From contig NZ_CP046073.1 in assembly GCF_017357825.1 (NCBI RefSeq), positions 1 through 64,000 on the forward strand: a stretch of 64,000 nt of DNA, given 5' to 3'. The notes below the pieces were generated by a model that made no database searches, was not told the origin of the DNA, and saw only the letters and a list, made by a program, of their open reading frames with translations. Position 1 is the first letter of the stretch; each line of letters begins with the position of its first letter. The stretch comes from Sulfurimonas aquatica. GTDB taxonomy: Bacteria > Campylobacterota > Campylobacteria > Campylobacterales > Sulfurimonadaceae. A program made the position numbers and the translations under genes. This document shows, piece by piece, positions 1-9,076 of this stretch.

Positions 1-1212
1 CCCAAAGTACTCAAGCAACTTTTTCGTGACTTTGTGATGCTATGTCGTTCTGTAGATTTGATTGATGGTGCAGTAGTTGCTATTGATGGAGCTTTTTTAC
101 GTGCTAACGCTTCAAAGAATCAACTGATCTCAGAAAAAGTAACTATAAAAGATATAAAGTCAGTTGATGAGAAGATAACAGAGTATCTAGGTGCACTGGA
201 GTATAGCGATAAGTGTGAGAGCAAAGAGACAACACCAATAGTTAAAATGGAATGTCTAAAGCGACTGAACAAACGCAAAACCAAACTAGATGCTGATCTT
301 AATATCCTTAAAGAGCGTCAAGTAAAACAGTACTGTAAAAGTGATCCTGATGCTACCTTAATGACTAAACCAGCACATCATCTGATAGCCTATAATACAC
401 AGATTGCTGTTGATGGCAAATACAAGTTTATTGTAGCTACCAATATCTCCAGCAAAGGAGTTGATCACGATCAGCTCTACCCTATGGCTACCCAGGCCAA
501 AGAAGCTACAGGGAATGAGCAGATAAAGGTCGCAGCTGATGCGGGCTATTTCAGTTCTAAAGAATTAAAGCGATGTATCGATGAAGGGATTGATGTCTAT
601 GTCCCCATGCCAGACAAACAGAAGAAGCAGAAAGACAAGGGGAAGTTTCCAAGAGATGCATTTACCTATGATGAAACCGAGGACTGCTATATCTGTCCGA
701 ATGACAAAGTGTTGAAGCGACAAAAAACCACCTATGAGAACAAGGGTATTAAGCGTTTTATGTATTATGGCACTCGCTCTGTATGTAAAGTTTGTCCATT
801 GCATTCAGAGTGTATTTCAGATATTGCCAATGCAAAACGTCTGTGGCGCTGGGAACATGAAGCACTCATTACTGAACACCGTACAAAGATGAAAACATCA
901 AAAGCCAAAGCTATGATAAAAGAACGTGCCGCACTTGCAGAACATCCGTTTGGTACAATCAAACAAAAGCTTGGCTGGAGTCATTTTCTGGTGCGTGGCA
1001 AAACAAAGGTTGTTGGAGAGAATGCTCTGATTATGCTTACCTATAATTTCAGACGACTATTAAATTTGATTGGGATTACTCTGTTTCAAAAGCTGATAGA
1101 AGCACATAAACATGGTAATCTTGAGAGTATCAAGCAAGAAATAGCGGAGTATCTTGCAGTTTTATACTTTATTAGGGCATTTTTTCGTCAAAAAATGAGT
1201 TTGAGCGTCTGA
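1..1212 (+). CDS. IS1182-family transposase, 5' end cut by window start
   Basis: This is the C-terminal 403 residues of the 517-residue DDE transposase seen complete in the other two copies; the first in-frame base in the window is position 1. It catalyses excision and insertion of the element. A cysteine-rich patch (CPND, CKVCPLHSEC) and the C-terminal region of IS1182/IS5-like DDE transposases are visible. It differs from the other copies by a Val for Ala in the KTKVVGEN stretch near the C-terminus and by a silent change, so it is a slightly older or separately derived copy. No internal stop or frameshift is seen. Confidence 0.93.
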   Translation, partial: PKVLKQLFRDFVMLCRSVDLIDGAVVAIDGAFLRANASKNQLISEKVTIKDIKSVDEKITEYLGALEYSDKCESKETTPIVKMECLKRLNKRKTKLDADLNILKERQVKQYCKSDPDATLMTKPAHHLIAYNTQIAVDGKYKFIVATNISSKGVDHDQLYPMATQAKEATGNEQIKVAADAGYFSSKELKRCIDEGIDVYVPMPDKQKKQKDKGKFPRDAFTYDETEDCYICPNDKVLKRQKTTYENKGIKRFMYYGTRSVCKVCPLHSECISDIANAKRLWRWEHEALITEHRTKMKTSKAKAMIKERAALAEHPFGTIKQKLGWSHFLVRGKTKVVGENALIMLTYNFRRLLNLIGITLFQKLIEAHKHGNLESIKQEIAEYLAVLYFIRAFFRQKMSLSV

Positions 1213-1277
1213 AGCTTGAAAAATATTCTTTAGCTCGACTCTTTTTGCTTATATAGGGTTAGTTCTTTCACAGTCTC
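1..1277 (+). mobile_element. IS1182-type insertion sequence, copy 1 (left part outside window)
   Basis: This is the right-hand three quarters of an element present twice more in full at 2626-4328 and 46262-47964. Its right end matches the other copies and closes with the terminal repeat TTCTTTCACAGTCTC at 1263-1277. The next four bases, TCTT, would be the target duplication if the missing left end carries the same. It inserted inside a recurrent intergenic repeat: TCTTACTTTTGGAACA at 1278-1293 recurs in reverse complement at 34459-34474. Confidence 0.9.
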
Positions 1278-1362
1278 TCTTACTTTTGGAACAATTTTTA
1301 GTAACGGAAGGATTGCTCCAAATAGAGTTGAATTTTAGAACATTATGAAGCATTCAAATTGA

Positions 1363-1926
1363 CTATTTCTTTTTAGCTACATCTTTAATAGCTCTATAGA
1401 GTGTATTACGAGCAACATGAAAGAATTTTGATAGCCATGCTACAGACTTTCCTTTTTTGTGTTCCTTATATATGACATTTTTCTCTTTATTATTTAGAAT
1501 AGCTTTTCTTCCAAATTGAACTCCTTTTTTCTTTGCAGCTTCAATCCCTTCTTTCACTCTTTCATTGATAAGGTCTCGTTCAAACTCTGCAATAGCACCC
1601 AACATCGTAAATAATAATCTTCCTGCTGGTGTTGTAGTATCAATGTTTTGTTGAATGACTTTGAGATCGACATTTTTATCTTCTAAAAACTTAGCAATAT
1701 TTTGTAGGTCAATTACTGATCTTGCTAAACGGTCAAGCTTTGTTATAAAAAGCACATCTCCCTCTCTAATGAACTCCATCATAATTTTAAACTCTTTACG
1801 ATCAGCTTCATTTTTTCCAGATCTTTTTTCTGAGAAGATCTTTTCACAGCCTGCTTCTTTAAGCTGATCAATTTGATTCTCAAGGTTTTGGCTTGAAGTT
1901 GAAACTCTTGCATAACCTACATTCAT
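1363..1926 (-). CDS. Serine recombinase (resolvase/invertase family), copy 1
   Basis: This 187-residue site-specific recombinase has the N-terminal catalytic domain of the resolvase/invertase family. The nucleophile is the serine in GYARVST (S9), followed by the RSGK and LDRLAR motifs and a C-terminal helix-turn-helix (SVAWLSKFFHVARNTLYR). I chose the ATG at 1926 rather than an upstream in-frame ATG because it follows an AAAGGACG ribosome binding site and the catalytic domain begins there. It is near-identical to the gene at 40596-41159, with only a handful of substitutions, and similarity continues about 80 bp past both stop codons. It lies divergent to higBA. It probably resolves cointegrates or dimers, or mobilises a small element; its target site is unknown. 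Confidence 0.92.
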   Translation of the reverse strand: MNVGYARVSTSSQNLENQIDQLKEAGCEKIFSEKRSGKNEADRKEFKIMMEFIREGDVLFITKLDRLARSVIDLQNIAKFLEDKNVDLKVIQQNIDTTTPAGRLLFTMLGAIAEFERDLINERVKEGIEAAKKKGVQFGRKAILNNKEKNVIYKEHKKGKSVAWLSKFFHVARNTLYRAIKDVAKKK

Positions 1927-1960
1927 AGTTCGTCCTTTTAATAATTTTAGATGCATATAG

Positions 1961-1993
1961 CATGACATCCGTGATATTATGATATAATGTCAT
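1961..1993 (+). promoter_or_regulatory. higBA promoter/operator with inverted repeat
   Basis: ATGACAT (1962-1968) and ATGTCAT (1987-1993) form a 7-bp inverted repeat directly before the higB ATG at 1994. A perfect -10 box, TATAAT, lies inside it at 1983-1988. HigA antitoxins usually repress their own operon by binding such a repeat; that role here is inferred. The -10 is so close to the start codon that the mRNA may be leaderless. Confidence 0.55.
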
Positions 1994-2287
1994 ATGATTG
2001 TTTCTTTTAAAGATGTAGTAACAGAAAATATATTTAACGGTGTTACCAGTAAACAGGCAATGAAACGATTGCCAAATAAACTATGGAAGATAGCTGCGAG
2101 AAAACTCGATCAACTTGATTCTGTAATAATACTAGATGAACTAAAAGTTCCTCCTGGGAATCACTTAGAGAAACTAAGTGGTGACAGAAATGGCCAATAC
2201 AGTATACCTATTAACCAACAATACCGAATCTGTTTTATATGGACTGTCAGTGGTCCAGACAAAGTTGAAATAATAGATTATCATTAA
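1994..2287 (+). CDS. higB: HigB/RelE-family mRNA interferase toxin
   Basis: This 97-residue protein has the length and pattern of HigB (GraT-like) toxins of the RelE/ParE superfamily. It has an N-terminal MIVSFKD strand, a central LDELKVPPGNHLEKLSGDR segment and the C-terminal hallmark YSIPINQQYRICFIW. Such toxins cleave mRNA on the ribosome. It is followed after 12 bases by its HTH antitoxin, giving the toxin-first order typical of hig loci. No ribosome binding site precedes the ATG, which sits six bases after a TATAAT box, so leaderless initiation is possible. The identification is firm; activity in this host is inferred. Confidence 0.93.
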   Translation: MIVSFKDVVTENIFNGVTSKQAMKRLPNKLWKIAARKLDQLDSVIILDELKVPPGNHLEKLSGDRNGQYSIPINQQYRICFIWTVSGPDKVEIIDYH

Positions 2288-2299
2288 AAAGGAGAAAAG

Positions 2300-2599
2300 A
2301 TGCGTATTCCAACTCATAGAGAACCAACACATCCAGGTGAAATGCTTTTAGAAGAGTTTTTAGAACCTATGAACCTCACACAACGTATGCTTGCTGATGC
2401 GATACATGTTCCTTACCAACGTATTAATGAAATAGTAAATATGAAACGTGGGGTTACTCCTAGTACAGCTCTAAGACTTGCAAAATATTTTGGGGTAAGT
2501 GAAGATTTTTGGTTAAACCTTCAAACACGCTGGGATATATATCGCTCAAAAAAAATTGAGGCCGAAGAGTTAGAACGCATCAAGCCTTTAGCTTCTTAA
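2300..2599 (+). CDS. higA: HigA-family HTH antitoxin
   Basis: This 99-residue XRE-type helix-turn-helix antitoxin opens with the family signature HREPTHPGEMLLEEFLEPM. The HTH (TQRMLADAIHVPYQRINEIV) and the SEDFWLNLQTRWD segment of HigA follow. It neutralises HigB by direct binding and represses the operon. The start follows an AAAGGAGAAAAG ribosome binding site. The pair is bracketed by two IS1182-type copies in opposite orientation, but copy 2 has its own target duplication, so this is not evidence that the segment moves as a composite transposon. Confidence 0.93.
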   Translation: MRIPTHREPTHPGEMLLEEFLEPMNLTQRMLADAIHVPYQRINEIVNMKRGVTPSTALRLAKYFGVSEDFWLNLQTRWDIYRSKKIEAEELERIKPLAS

Positions 2600-2625
2600 G
2601 GTAAGGGCTTGTACCAAAAGGTACA

Positions 2626-4328
2626 GAGACTGTGAAAGAACTAACCCTATATAAGCAAAAAGAGTCGAGCTAAAGAATATTTTTCAAGCTTCAGACGCTC
2701 AAACTCATTTTTTGACGAAAAAATGCCCTAATAAAGTATAAAACTGCTAGATACTCCGCTATTTCTTGCTTGATACTCTCAAGATTACCATGTTTATGTG
2801 CTTCTATCAGCTTTTGAAACAGAGTAATCCCAATCAAATTTAATAGTCGTCTGAAATTATAGGTAAGCATAATCAGAGCATTCTCTCCAGCAACCTTTGT
2901 TTTGCCACGCACCAGAAAATGACTCCAGCCAAGCTTTTGTTTGATTGTACCAAACGGATGTTCTGCAAGTGCGGCACGTTCTTTTATCATAGCTTTGGCT
3001 TTTGATGTTTTCATCTTTGTACGGTGTTCAGTAATGAGTGCTTCATGTTCCCAGCGCCACAGACGTTTTGCATTGGCAATATCTGAAATACACTCTGAAT
3101 GCAATGGACAAACTTTACATACAGAGCGAGTGCCATAATACATAAAACGCTTAATACCCTTGTTCTCATAGGTGGTTTTTTGTCGCTTCAACACTTTGTC
3201 ATTCGGACAGATATAGCAGTCCTCGGTTTCATCATAGGTAAATGCATCTCTTGGAAACTTCCCCTTGTCTTTCTGCTTCTTCTGTTTGTCTGGCATGGGG
3301 ACATAGACATCAATCCCTTCATCGATACATCGCTTTAATTCTTTAGAACTGAAATAGCCCGCATCAGCTGCGACCTTTATCTGCTCATTCCCTGTAGCTT
3401 CTTTGGCCTGGGTAGCCATAGGGTAGAGCTGATCGTGATCAACTCCTTTGCTGGAGATATTGGTAGCTACAATAAACTTGTATTTGCCATCAACAGCAAT
3501 CTGTGTATTATAGGCTATCAGATGATGTGCTGGTTTAGTCATTAAGGTAGCATCAGGATCACTTTTACAGTACTGTTTTACTTGACGCTCTTTAAGGATA
3601 TTAAGATCAGCATCTAGTTTGGTTTTGCGTTTGTTCAGTCGCTTTAGACATTCCATTTTAACTATTGGTGTTGTCTCTTTGCTCTCACACTTATCGCTAT
3701 ACTCCAGTGCACCTAGATACTCTGTTATCTTCTCATCAACTGACTTTATATCTTTTATAGTTACTTTTTCTGAGATCAGTTGATTCTTTGAAGCGTTAGC
3801 ACGTAAAAAAGCTCCATCAATAGCAACTACTGCACCATCAATCAAATCTACAGAACGACATAGCATCACAAAGTCACGAAAAAGTTGCTTGAGTACTTTG
3901 GGATTATCTTTACGGAAGTTAGCGATGGTCTTATATCCAGGAGTGAGTCCTGCGCATAACCACATCATCTCAACATTACGTTTAATCTCACGCTCAAGCT
4001 TTCTAGAGCTTCGAATACTATTGAGATAACCGTAGAGATAGATCTTCAAAAGTAGTGCAGGATGGTATGCTGGTTGACCATCAGAACCACCACTAGATGT
4101 AAAGACTCCTAAATCAGCTAAATCAATACTATCAACATAGCTCTCAATTGCTCTTACTGGATTATTCTCATCAACATACTCATCTAGACTGGGAGGAAAA
4201 AGAAGTTGTTGATGACGGTTTAAACCCTCTTTGTAGTTTGGCATTCTTCAGCCTTTTTCATTGATATATGACATATCTATTTTAGCTAATTAGTCGTTAT
4301 AAGTGGCTTTGAGTTCTTTCACAGTCTC
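2626..4328 (-). mobile_element. IS1182-type insertion sequence, complete copy 2
   Basis: This 1703-bp element is bounded by inverted repeats GAGACTGTGAAAGAACT and its complement (2626-2642 and 4312-4328). It is flanked by a 4-bp target duplication TACA (2622-2625 and 4329-4332). Its length equals that of copy 3 exactly. The flanking duplications show that this copy inserted independently. Confidence 0.95.
2691..4244 (-). CDS. IS1182-family transposase (copy 2)
   Basis: This complete 517-residue transposase has an N-terminal DUF772-type helical domain (MPNYKEGLNRHQQLLFPPSL onward). The DDE RNase-H-fold core follows, with VVAIDGAFLRAN and AADAGYFSS supplying the usual acidic positions. A zinc-ribbon-like cluster and the C-terminal conserved block come last. 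It matches the copy at 46346-47899 residue for residue and fills most of its element. It has no frameshift and is presumably active. Confidence 0.96.
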   Translation of the reverse strand: MPNYKEGLNRHQQLLFPPSLDEYVDENNPVRAIESYVDSIDLADLGVFTSSGGSDGQPAYHPALLLKIYLYGYLNSIRSSRKLEREIKRNVEMMWLCAGLTPGYKTIANFRKDNPKVLKQLFRDFVMLCRSVDLIDGAVVAIDGAFLRANASKNQLISEKVTIKDIKSVDEKITEYLGALEYSDKCESKETTPIVKMECLKRLNKRKTKLDADLNILKERQVKQYCKSDPDATLMTKPAHHLIAYNTQIAVDGKYKFIVATNISSKGVDHDQLYPMATQAKEATGNEQIKVAADAGYFSSKELKRCIDEGIDVYVPMPDKQKKQKDKGKFPRDAFTYDETEDCYICPNDKVLKRQKTTYENKGIKRFMYYGTRSVCKVCPLHSECISDIANAKRLWRWEHEALITEHRTKMKTSKAKAMIKERAALAEHPFGTIKQKLGWSHFLVRGKTKVAGENALIMLTYNFRRLLNLIGITLFQKLIEAHKHGNLESIKQEIAEYLAVLYFIRAFFRQKMSLSV

Positions 4329-4431
4329 TACAGGTTAATGAACTTACCCTATACTCCATTAGCCTCTAATAATTTATGTTCTTAGCTATAATTGTACTTT
4401 GAATAAATAGTTAGCATACAGGACAAGTATA

Positions 4432-4782
4432 ATGAATTTTGAAGAAATAGATGAAAGTAAAATATCTTCTATCGCAAATGAAATGATGGATAATTTAATG
4501 GATGCATCAACATCCATAGATCATGCACGTCATGTAAAAGATTTTACAGATAGATTAAAAAATATCGTAACAAAAGAATATTTGACTAAAGTTTGTGAGG
4601 AATACCAAAAAGAAAAAGGGTTGTTTGCTGAAAGAAAGATAATTGCTGTACTACGTAGACCAAACTCTGCAATAGTTATTTGGAAGCAAAAATTTACAAA
4701 AGTTGGTGGTGAGTATTTAGCGGAAATGATAATAGTTCATCAAAATGGAAAATTTTTGGTCGACCATACTTGGGTCATTTAG
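4432..4782 (+). CDS. Hypothetical protein, 116 residues
   Basis: I do not recognise this family. The protein is acidic in its N-terminal half and predicted helical (SSIANEMMDNLMDASTSIDHA). The C-terminal half alternates hydrophobic and polar residues like a beta-sheet domain (AIVIWKQKFTKVGGEYLAEM, then GKFLVDHTWVI). That layout resembles a small alpha+beta cone fold, but no function is claimed. It stands alone between two insertion sequences. There is no signal peptide or membrane segment. The start follows an AGGACAAGT sequence. Confidence 0.6.
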   Translation: MNFEEIDESKISSIANEMMDNLMDASTSIDHARHVKDFTDRLKNIVTKEYLTKVCEEYQKEKGLFAERKIIAVLRRPNSAIVIWKQKFTKVGGEYLAEMIIVHQNGKFLVDHTWVI

Positions 4783-4821
4783 ATACTAACAAAACATTAG
4801 AGAAAAATAGTTGCTAAAGGG

Positions 4822-6132
4822 GGGACCGTTTAAAAATCTGTGTCAATCGGGTAAAATAACAATTACTCAAGGACACACAGATGAAGATAGAAATAGATGC
4901 AGAGCAATTTGCTCGTGATATAAAGGCTGGTAAGAGTATCAGTGGTAAAGATGGAGCATTAAGCTCTTTAATAAAGCAACTTACAGAAGCTGCTCTCTCC
5001 GCAGAAATAGATTCCCATTTAACACAAGATATCTCAAAGAACCGTAAAAATGGCTATGCCACTAAAACTATGAAAAGTGAACATGGTGAATTTGAACTTG
5101 ATGTTCCAAGAGACCGTAGTGGTAGTTTTGAGCCTGAGATTGTAAAGAAAAATCAACGAACTATGTCAGGTGAGATAGAAGATAAAATACTTGCTCTTTA
5201 CTCTCATGGTAACAGCTACTCTCAAATAGCAAAGCTTATCGAAGATATTTACGGTGTAGGCTTTTCTAAGGGTGCAATCAGTACAGTAACAGATAAAATA
5301 ATACCTATGCTTCAAGAGTGGAAAGTTCGTCCTCTTGAAGAAGTATATCCTTTTATATTTTTAGATGCGATTCACTATAAAGTAAAAGAGGATGGAAGAT
5401 ATATCTCAAAAGCATTTTATACCGTTCTCGGTGTCGGCATTGATGGGAAGAAAGAGATACTTGGTCTCTATCTCAATGAGAGTGAAGGTGCTAAGTTCTG
5501 GCTACAGGTACTTACTGATTTATCTCATCGTGGTGTTAAAGATATACTCATCGCTTCCGTTGATGGTTTAAAAGGCTTTCCTGAAGCCATAAACTCAGTC
5601 TATCCTGACACAGAAGTACAACTCTGTATTGTTCATCAAATCCGAAATTCACTTAAATATGTAGGTTCCGCTAATCAAAAGCAGTTCGCAAAAGAGTTGA
5701 AGAAAGTCTATCAAGCCTTTACGAAAGAAGAAGCTGAAATTGAACTCGATAAGCTTGAAGAAAAATGGGGTAAAAAATATCCAATCGTTTTTACTTCTTG
5801 GAGAAATAAATGGGATAATCTGTCTGTATATTTTAAATATCCAGCTGATATTAGAAAAGTAATCTATACCACCAATATCATTGAGTCTGTGCATCGACAG
5901 TTCAGAACACTGACTAAGACTAAAGGTGCTTTCCCTAATGATAATAGCTTATTAAAATTACTCTATATGGGCATCCAGAATGCCTCAAAAAAATGGACTA
6001 TGCCAGTTAGAAACTGGAGCTTAACTATCTCTCAACTCTCAATTCACTTTGAGGGGAGATTAGATAAAGCTCTTAATTTATGATACAATTTTAGGAATTA
6101 CTCGATACTGACACAGATTATTGAACACTACC
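4822..6132 (+). mobile_element. IS256-family insertion sequence, complete
   Basis: This 1311-bp element has imperfect terminal inverted repeats. The left end, GGGACCGTTTAAAAATCTGT, and the complement of the right end agree at about 19 of 24 positions. It is flanked by an exact 8-bp target duplication CTAAAGGG (4814-4821 and 6133-6140), the size usual for IS256 elements. It is the only copy in this window. Confidence 0.95.
4881..6083 (+). CDS. IS256-family transposase
   Basis: This 400-residue Mutator-like DDE transposase has an N-terminal DNA-binding region with SLIKQLTEAALSAEIDSHL and the KNGYATKTMKSEHGEFELDVPRDR motif. The catalytic core includes IFLDAIHYKVKEDG (first Asp) and LIASVDGLKGFPEAI (second Asp). 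The IS256 signature VQLCIVHQIRNSLKYV follows, and the terminal glutamate lies in YTTNIIESVHRQFR. It is full length for the family and uninterrupted. The ATG at 4881 follows a CAAGGACACAC ribosome binding site inside the element. Confidence 0.97.
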   Translation: MKIEIDAEQFARDIKAGKSISGKDGALSSLIKQLTEAALSAEIDSHLTQDISKNRKNGYATKTMKSEHGEFELDVPRDRSGSFEPEIVKKNQRTMSGEIEDKILALYSHGNSYSQIAKLIEDIYGVGFSKGAISTVTDKIIPMLQEWKVRPLEEVYPFIFLDAIHYKVKEDGRYISKAFYTVLGVGIDGKKEILGLYLNESEGAKFWLQVLTDLSHRGVKDILIASVDGLKGFPEAINSVYPDTEVQLCIVHQIRNSLKYVGSANQKQFAKELKKVYQAFTKEEAEIELDKLEEKWGKKYPIVFTSWRNKWDNLSVYFKYPADIRKVIYTTNIIESVHRQFRTLTKTKGAFPNDNSLLKLLYMGIQNASKKWTMPVRNWSLTISQLSIHFEGRLDKALNL

Positions 6133-6202
6133 CTAAAGGGTAACTATTTCTCAAATCAACCGTTATTCGCTTACTTGCATCTCCTTTCAACAACCTCTTA
6201 TA

Positions 6203-6300
6203 TTTTGAACACGAAGCACTCATATTAGTTTTCCGTGTTCCACAAAGTGTTCAAAAAGTAAAAATTGTAAAGTTCCATAAAGCCTTAGGGCTTTTGGAAC
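6203..6300 (+). repeat. About 100-bp intergenic repeat, copy A1 (inverted relative to 34370-34468)
   Basis: The stretch runs from TTTTGAACACGAAGCACTC to GCTTTTGGAAC. It matches the reverse complement of 34370-34468 at roughly 85 percent by eye, including GTGTTCCACAAAGTGTTC. Internally it has an inverted repeat TTTTGAACAC (6203-6212) and GTGTTCAAAA (6247-6256). No gene lies between 6141 and 6354. The two copies bracket the plasmid backbone in opposite orientation. Confidence 0.75.
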
Positions 6301-6354
6301 AAAAAAAGTACCCTAGTCTAAATTCTCTATAATCGTTTACCAATAGGATATAAC

Positions 6355-8064
6355 CTACCAAAGAGCAATTTTAATATCGTCATACGCAACTTGTCCATCT
6401 AATGCTTCAAATATGGGTTTTAGTCGAAGTTGTCCATCTTCTGAAAAATCTTCTTTATTATTTTGTTCTTTTAATTTTATGACTGCATCTTTGACAAGTA
6501 AAACAGTTTTTTCATCTGGCATAAATTTCTTTAAATCTATCTCAGGGTCTAGCTCTTTTAAAAGAGCTAGATGCTTAATAATCGTTCCCTTACTCATTCC
6601 TCTATTTTCAGCTAATTCTATAATTGTGTTAGATCTCTCAATCATCTCTTTAGTTTGTAGATGAGTTGCTACCAAACTACGAGTAACAAGCTTTTTAGCT
6701 GATTTTAGAATCTCTTCTTGCTTTTGAATTTGAACTTCATCTGTAATTCCATCTATGCTTTGAATATAAGCTAAAAATAGATTTTGAAGATTCTCAGATG
6801 AGACTGCGGAGATCTCATCACTTGCTTTTTTGGAAGCCGCTTTAATTCTATCATCAATATGTAAGATGAGAGGGTCTACACTCAAAGCAGAGTCGTTTAA
6901 GCCCATCAATCTTAATCCATCTATATTTTTAATCCTTGAAAGAGCTACATAACCCTGCCCTACTTCAAAAGTTTTAGATAAGTCTATTTCAGCGGCATCA
7001 AGTGTCATCCCTTGAGATTTATGAATAGTTATCGCCCATGCGAGCTTCAATGGAACCTGAGAGACTTTTGCAACTATGTTTGCGCTCTCATTTTCCATGG
7101 TCCAATCTTCTAAGTCAATTTTGACAACTCCACCATCGGTGGTTTTGATGATTGGAAGATTACTCTCTTTATCAAAGTCTATTACAACTCCAGTAGTTCC
7201 ATTAACATAACCCTTCTCATGGTTATTTTTTATAAACATGACAACAGCATCTTTTTTTAGAGTCAACTCTTCTAAGACGAGAGATGATTTAAATATTTTC
7301 TCAATATTATTTGTACTACCTTCTGATTTATATTTAAATATATGGGATCTATTATTTATTTTTGCTAACTCATCACTGTTGATTCTATCGACGTCTACAT
7401 TGTGAGTATATAGCTTTGTTGGCTCAAAATCTATACTTAGCTCTTTATAAAACCTAGAATTTAAAACATCATATGTATTAGTTGAAACATTACCACTTCT
7501 AATCTCATCTAAAATATTAATAAGTACATTATCATCTTGTCTATACTTCTCTTGCAGATAACATGTTTTTAGAGCTAACTCTTTCCATGATGGGGATTGC
7601 CAAGCAAAGCGTTTATCTTTAGGTACTTTGGAGATGGGTGGTAGTTGAAAGAAATCTCCAGATAGGATTACTTGTATACCACCAAAAGGTGTATCATTCT
7701 GTTTAAAAGCTCTTAGTATCTTGTCTATTGAGGAGAATATTTCAGGGGAGACCATAGAAATCTCATCTATTATAAGAATCTTTAGTTTTGAAAAACGTGT
7801 CTGTAAGTATTTTTTTTCTAACATCGATTCAATATAGTATTCATCAATAAAATCTCGAATTCCCAAACTAAAATATGAGTGTATTGTCTGACCCTGTAAA
7901 TGAGAAGCTGCTATCCCTGTAGGGGCAACTATTGTAGGTATTATATTTCTTGATTTTAGATAAAAAATAAATTGATTTAAGAGGTAAGTTTTACCAGTTC
8001 CTGCAGAACCAGTAATAAAAACATTGTTTCCTGTTTTTAATATATTTAACGCAGTATTTTGCAT
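6355..8064 (-). CDS. Pif1-like SF1B DNA helicase
   Basis: This 569-residue ATP-dependent 5'-3' helicase belongs to the Pif1/RecD-like group. It shows Walker A GSAGTGKT (residues 19-26), motif Ia APTGIAA (47-53), Walker B IIDEIS (98-103) and GDFFQLPP (136-143). The C-terminal motor has LAWAITIHKSQGMTLD and YVALSRIKN, typical motif V/VI sequences. After about residue 430 the protein carries a helical tail with a possible winged helix (MIERSNTIIELAENRGMSKG), as in other bacterial Pif1 proteins. It probably unwinds DNA during plasmid replication or recombination and lies directly upstream of the window's other backbone genes. Confidence 0.93.
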   Translation of the reverse strand: MQNTALNILKTGNNVFITGSAGTGKTYLLNQFIFYLKSRNIIPTIVAPTGIAASHLQGQTIHSYFSLGIRDFIDEYYIESMLEKKYLQTRFSKLKILIIDEISMVSPEIFSSIDKILRAFKQNDTPFGGIQVILSGDFFQLPPISKVPKDKRFAWQSPSWKELALKTCYLQEKYRQDDNVLINILDEIRSGNVSTNTYDVLNSRFYKELSIDFEPTKLYTHNVDVDRINSDELAKINNRSHIFKYKSEGSTNNIEKIFKSSLVLEELTLKKDAVVMFIKNNHEKGYVNGTTGVVIDFDKESNLPIIKTTDGGVVKIDLEDWTMENESANIVAKVSQVPLKLAWAITIHKSQGMTLDAAEIDLSKTFEVGQGYVALSRIKNIDGLRLMGLNDSALSVDPLILHIDDRIKAASKKASDEISAVSSENLQNLFLAYIQSIDGITDEVQIQKQEEILKSAKKLVTRSLVATHLQTKEMIERSNTIIELAENRGMSKGTIIKHLALLKELDPEIDLKKFMPDEKTVLLVKDAVIKLKEQNNKEDFSEDGQLRLKPIFEALDGQVAYDDIKIALW

Positions 8065-8100
8065 CTATATATCTTCTATTGGCACATATGAGTGCAAGGG

Positions 8101-8385
8101 TTATTTACCCTCTGCTACTCTGTCTTTTAAACCTTTACCAGCTTTAAACTTAGGAACCATTTTATCTTCGGTAGTATAAGTTTTATCAGTCCCTGGGACT
8201 TTACCGCTTTTACCTTTTTGTAAAGCAGCGTTAAAACTACCAAAACCTACTAAGGACACGTCTTCTTTTTTTGCTAATGCTACCGCTACAGCTTCAGTAA
8301 ATGCTTTAATAGCTTTCTCTGCTTCTACTTTTGTGTTGTATTCACCACTTGCTTGTACTAATTCAACAAATTCTGATTTATTCAT
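8101..8385 (-). CDS. HU-family histone-like DNA-binding protein
   Basis: This 94-residue HU/IHF-type nucleoid protein has the standard layout. N-terminal helices (MNKSEFVELVQASGEY) are followed by the LVGFGSFNAALQKGKSGKVPGT strand and arm region with the conserved GFGSF, and a lysine-rich end. I chose the ATG at 8385 because it follows AAAGGATGAAAATT and gives the normal HU length; an upstream ATG adds 17 residues without family similarity. Plasmid-borne HU proteins can compact the plasmid or assist initiator complexes at origins. Its place between the helicase genes fits a replication role, but that is inference. Confidence 0.93.
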   Translation of the reverse strand: MNKSEFVELVQASGEYNTKVEAEKAIKAFTEAVAVALAKKEDVSLVGFGSFNAALQKGKSGKVPGTDKTYTTEDKMVPKFKAGKGLKDRVAEGK

Positions 8386-8656
8386 AATTTTCATCCTTTT
8401 TTTTATATATGTAATTATATCTAAAGTAACATGCACCTATTCCTAGCTATATATATGTGTAAAGGCATAAACTTTGGTTATAGCAGCTATGATGTGTATT
8501 TTAAAGAAAATGCCTCTAAAGAGCTCTGAGAGATTATTTACATAAAAAGAGAGAAAAGTATATTAACCCAAGGGGTCATCTTTAGTTTTATCAAAAAACG
8601 AACTCAAATAATACACATCATCATCTCTAAATGCAAAGTGATTTAACACCCCTGCC

Positions 8657-9073
8657 CTACTCTCCATAAATAGTTATTATAAGATTTCTTCCATCTGCAC
8701 TATCTCTATGTTCGCCTAAATATATTCCCTGCCAAGTGCCAAGGTTTAATTTTCCATTTGTTATAGGTATTGTGAGAGATTGTCCTAGAAGTGAACTTTT
8801 AATATGTGCCGGCATATCGTCATCGCCTTCATAGGTATGAATATAATATGGTTTGTCATCTATGCTATCGCTAAAAAAGTTTTCCATATCATCTCTAACG
8901 CTTGGATCTACATTTTCATTTATGGCAACTGAGGCACTGGTATGTTGTATAAATATATTTATCATACCGATGGATATATTGTAATTAGAGAGTAAAGAGT
9001 TAAGCTGACTAGTGATTATGTTAAAGCCTCGTTTATATGACTTTAAAAGTAGGGTGGTTTGGTATATTTTCAT
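8657..9073 (-). CDS. YjbQ-family protein (UPF0047, thiamine-phosphate synthase-like)
   Basis: This 138-residue single-domain protein carries the UPF0047 signatures IFIQHTSASVAINENVDP, DDDMPAHIKSSLLG and GTWQGIYLGEHRD, with the histidines and glutamate that form the proposed active site. Members are annotated as secondary thiamine-phosphate synthases from weak activity in E. coli YjbQ; the physiological role is unclear. It is of chromosomal type, and its position in a plasmid replication block is unexpected. It may be cargo. It starts at ATG 9073, a few bases after a predicted 22-residue ORF. Confidence 0.92.
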   Translation of the reverse strand: MKIYQTTLLLKSYKRGFNIITSQLNSLLSNYNISIGMINIFIQHTSASVAINENVDPSVRDDMENFFSDSIDDKPYYIHTYEGDDDMPAHIKSSLLGQSLTIPITNGKLNLGTWQGIYLGEHRDSADGRNLIITIYGE

Positions 9074-9076
9074 GAG

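Noticed and set aside
1-4328. Composite transposon formed by IS1182-type copies 1 and 2 around resolvase and higBA
   Set aside because: Copy 2 has its own perfect 4-bp target duplication on both sides, so it inserted by itself; the outer end of copy 1 is not visible.
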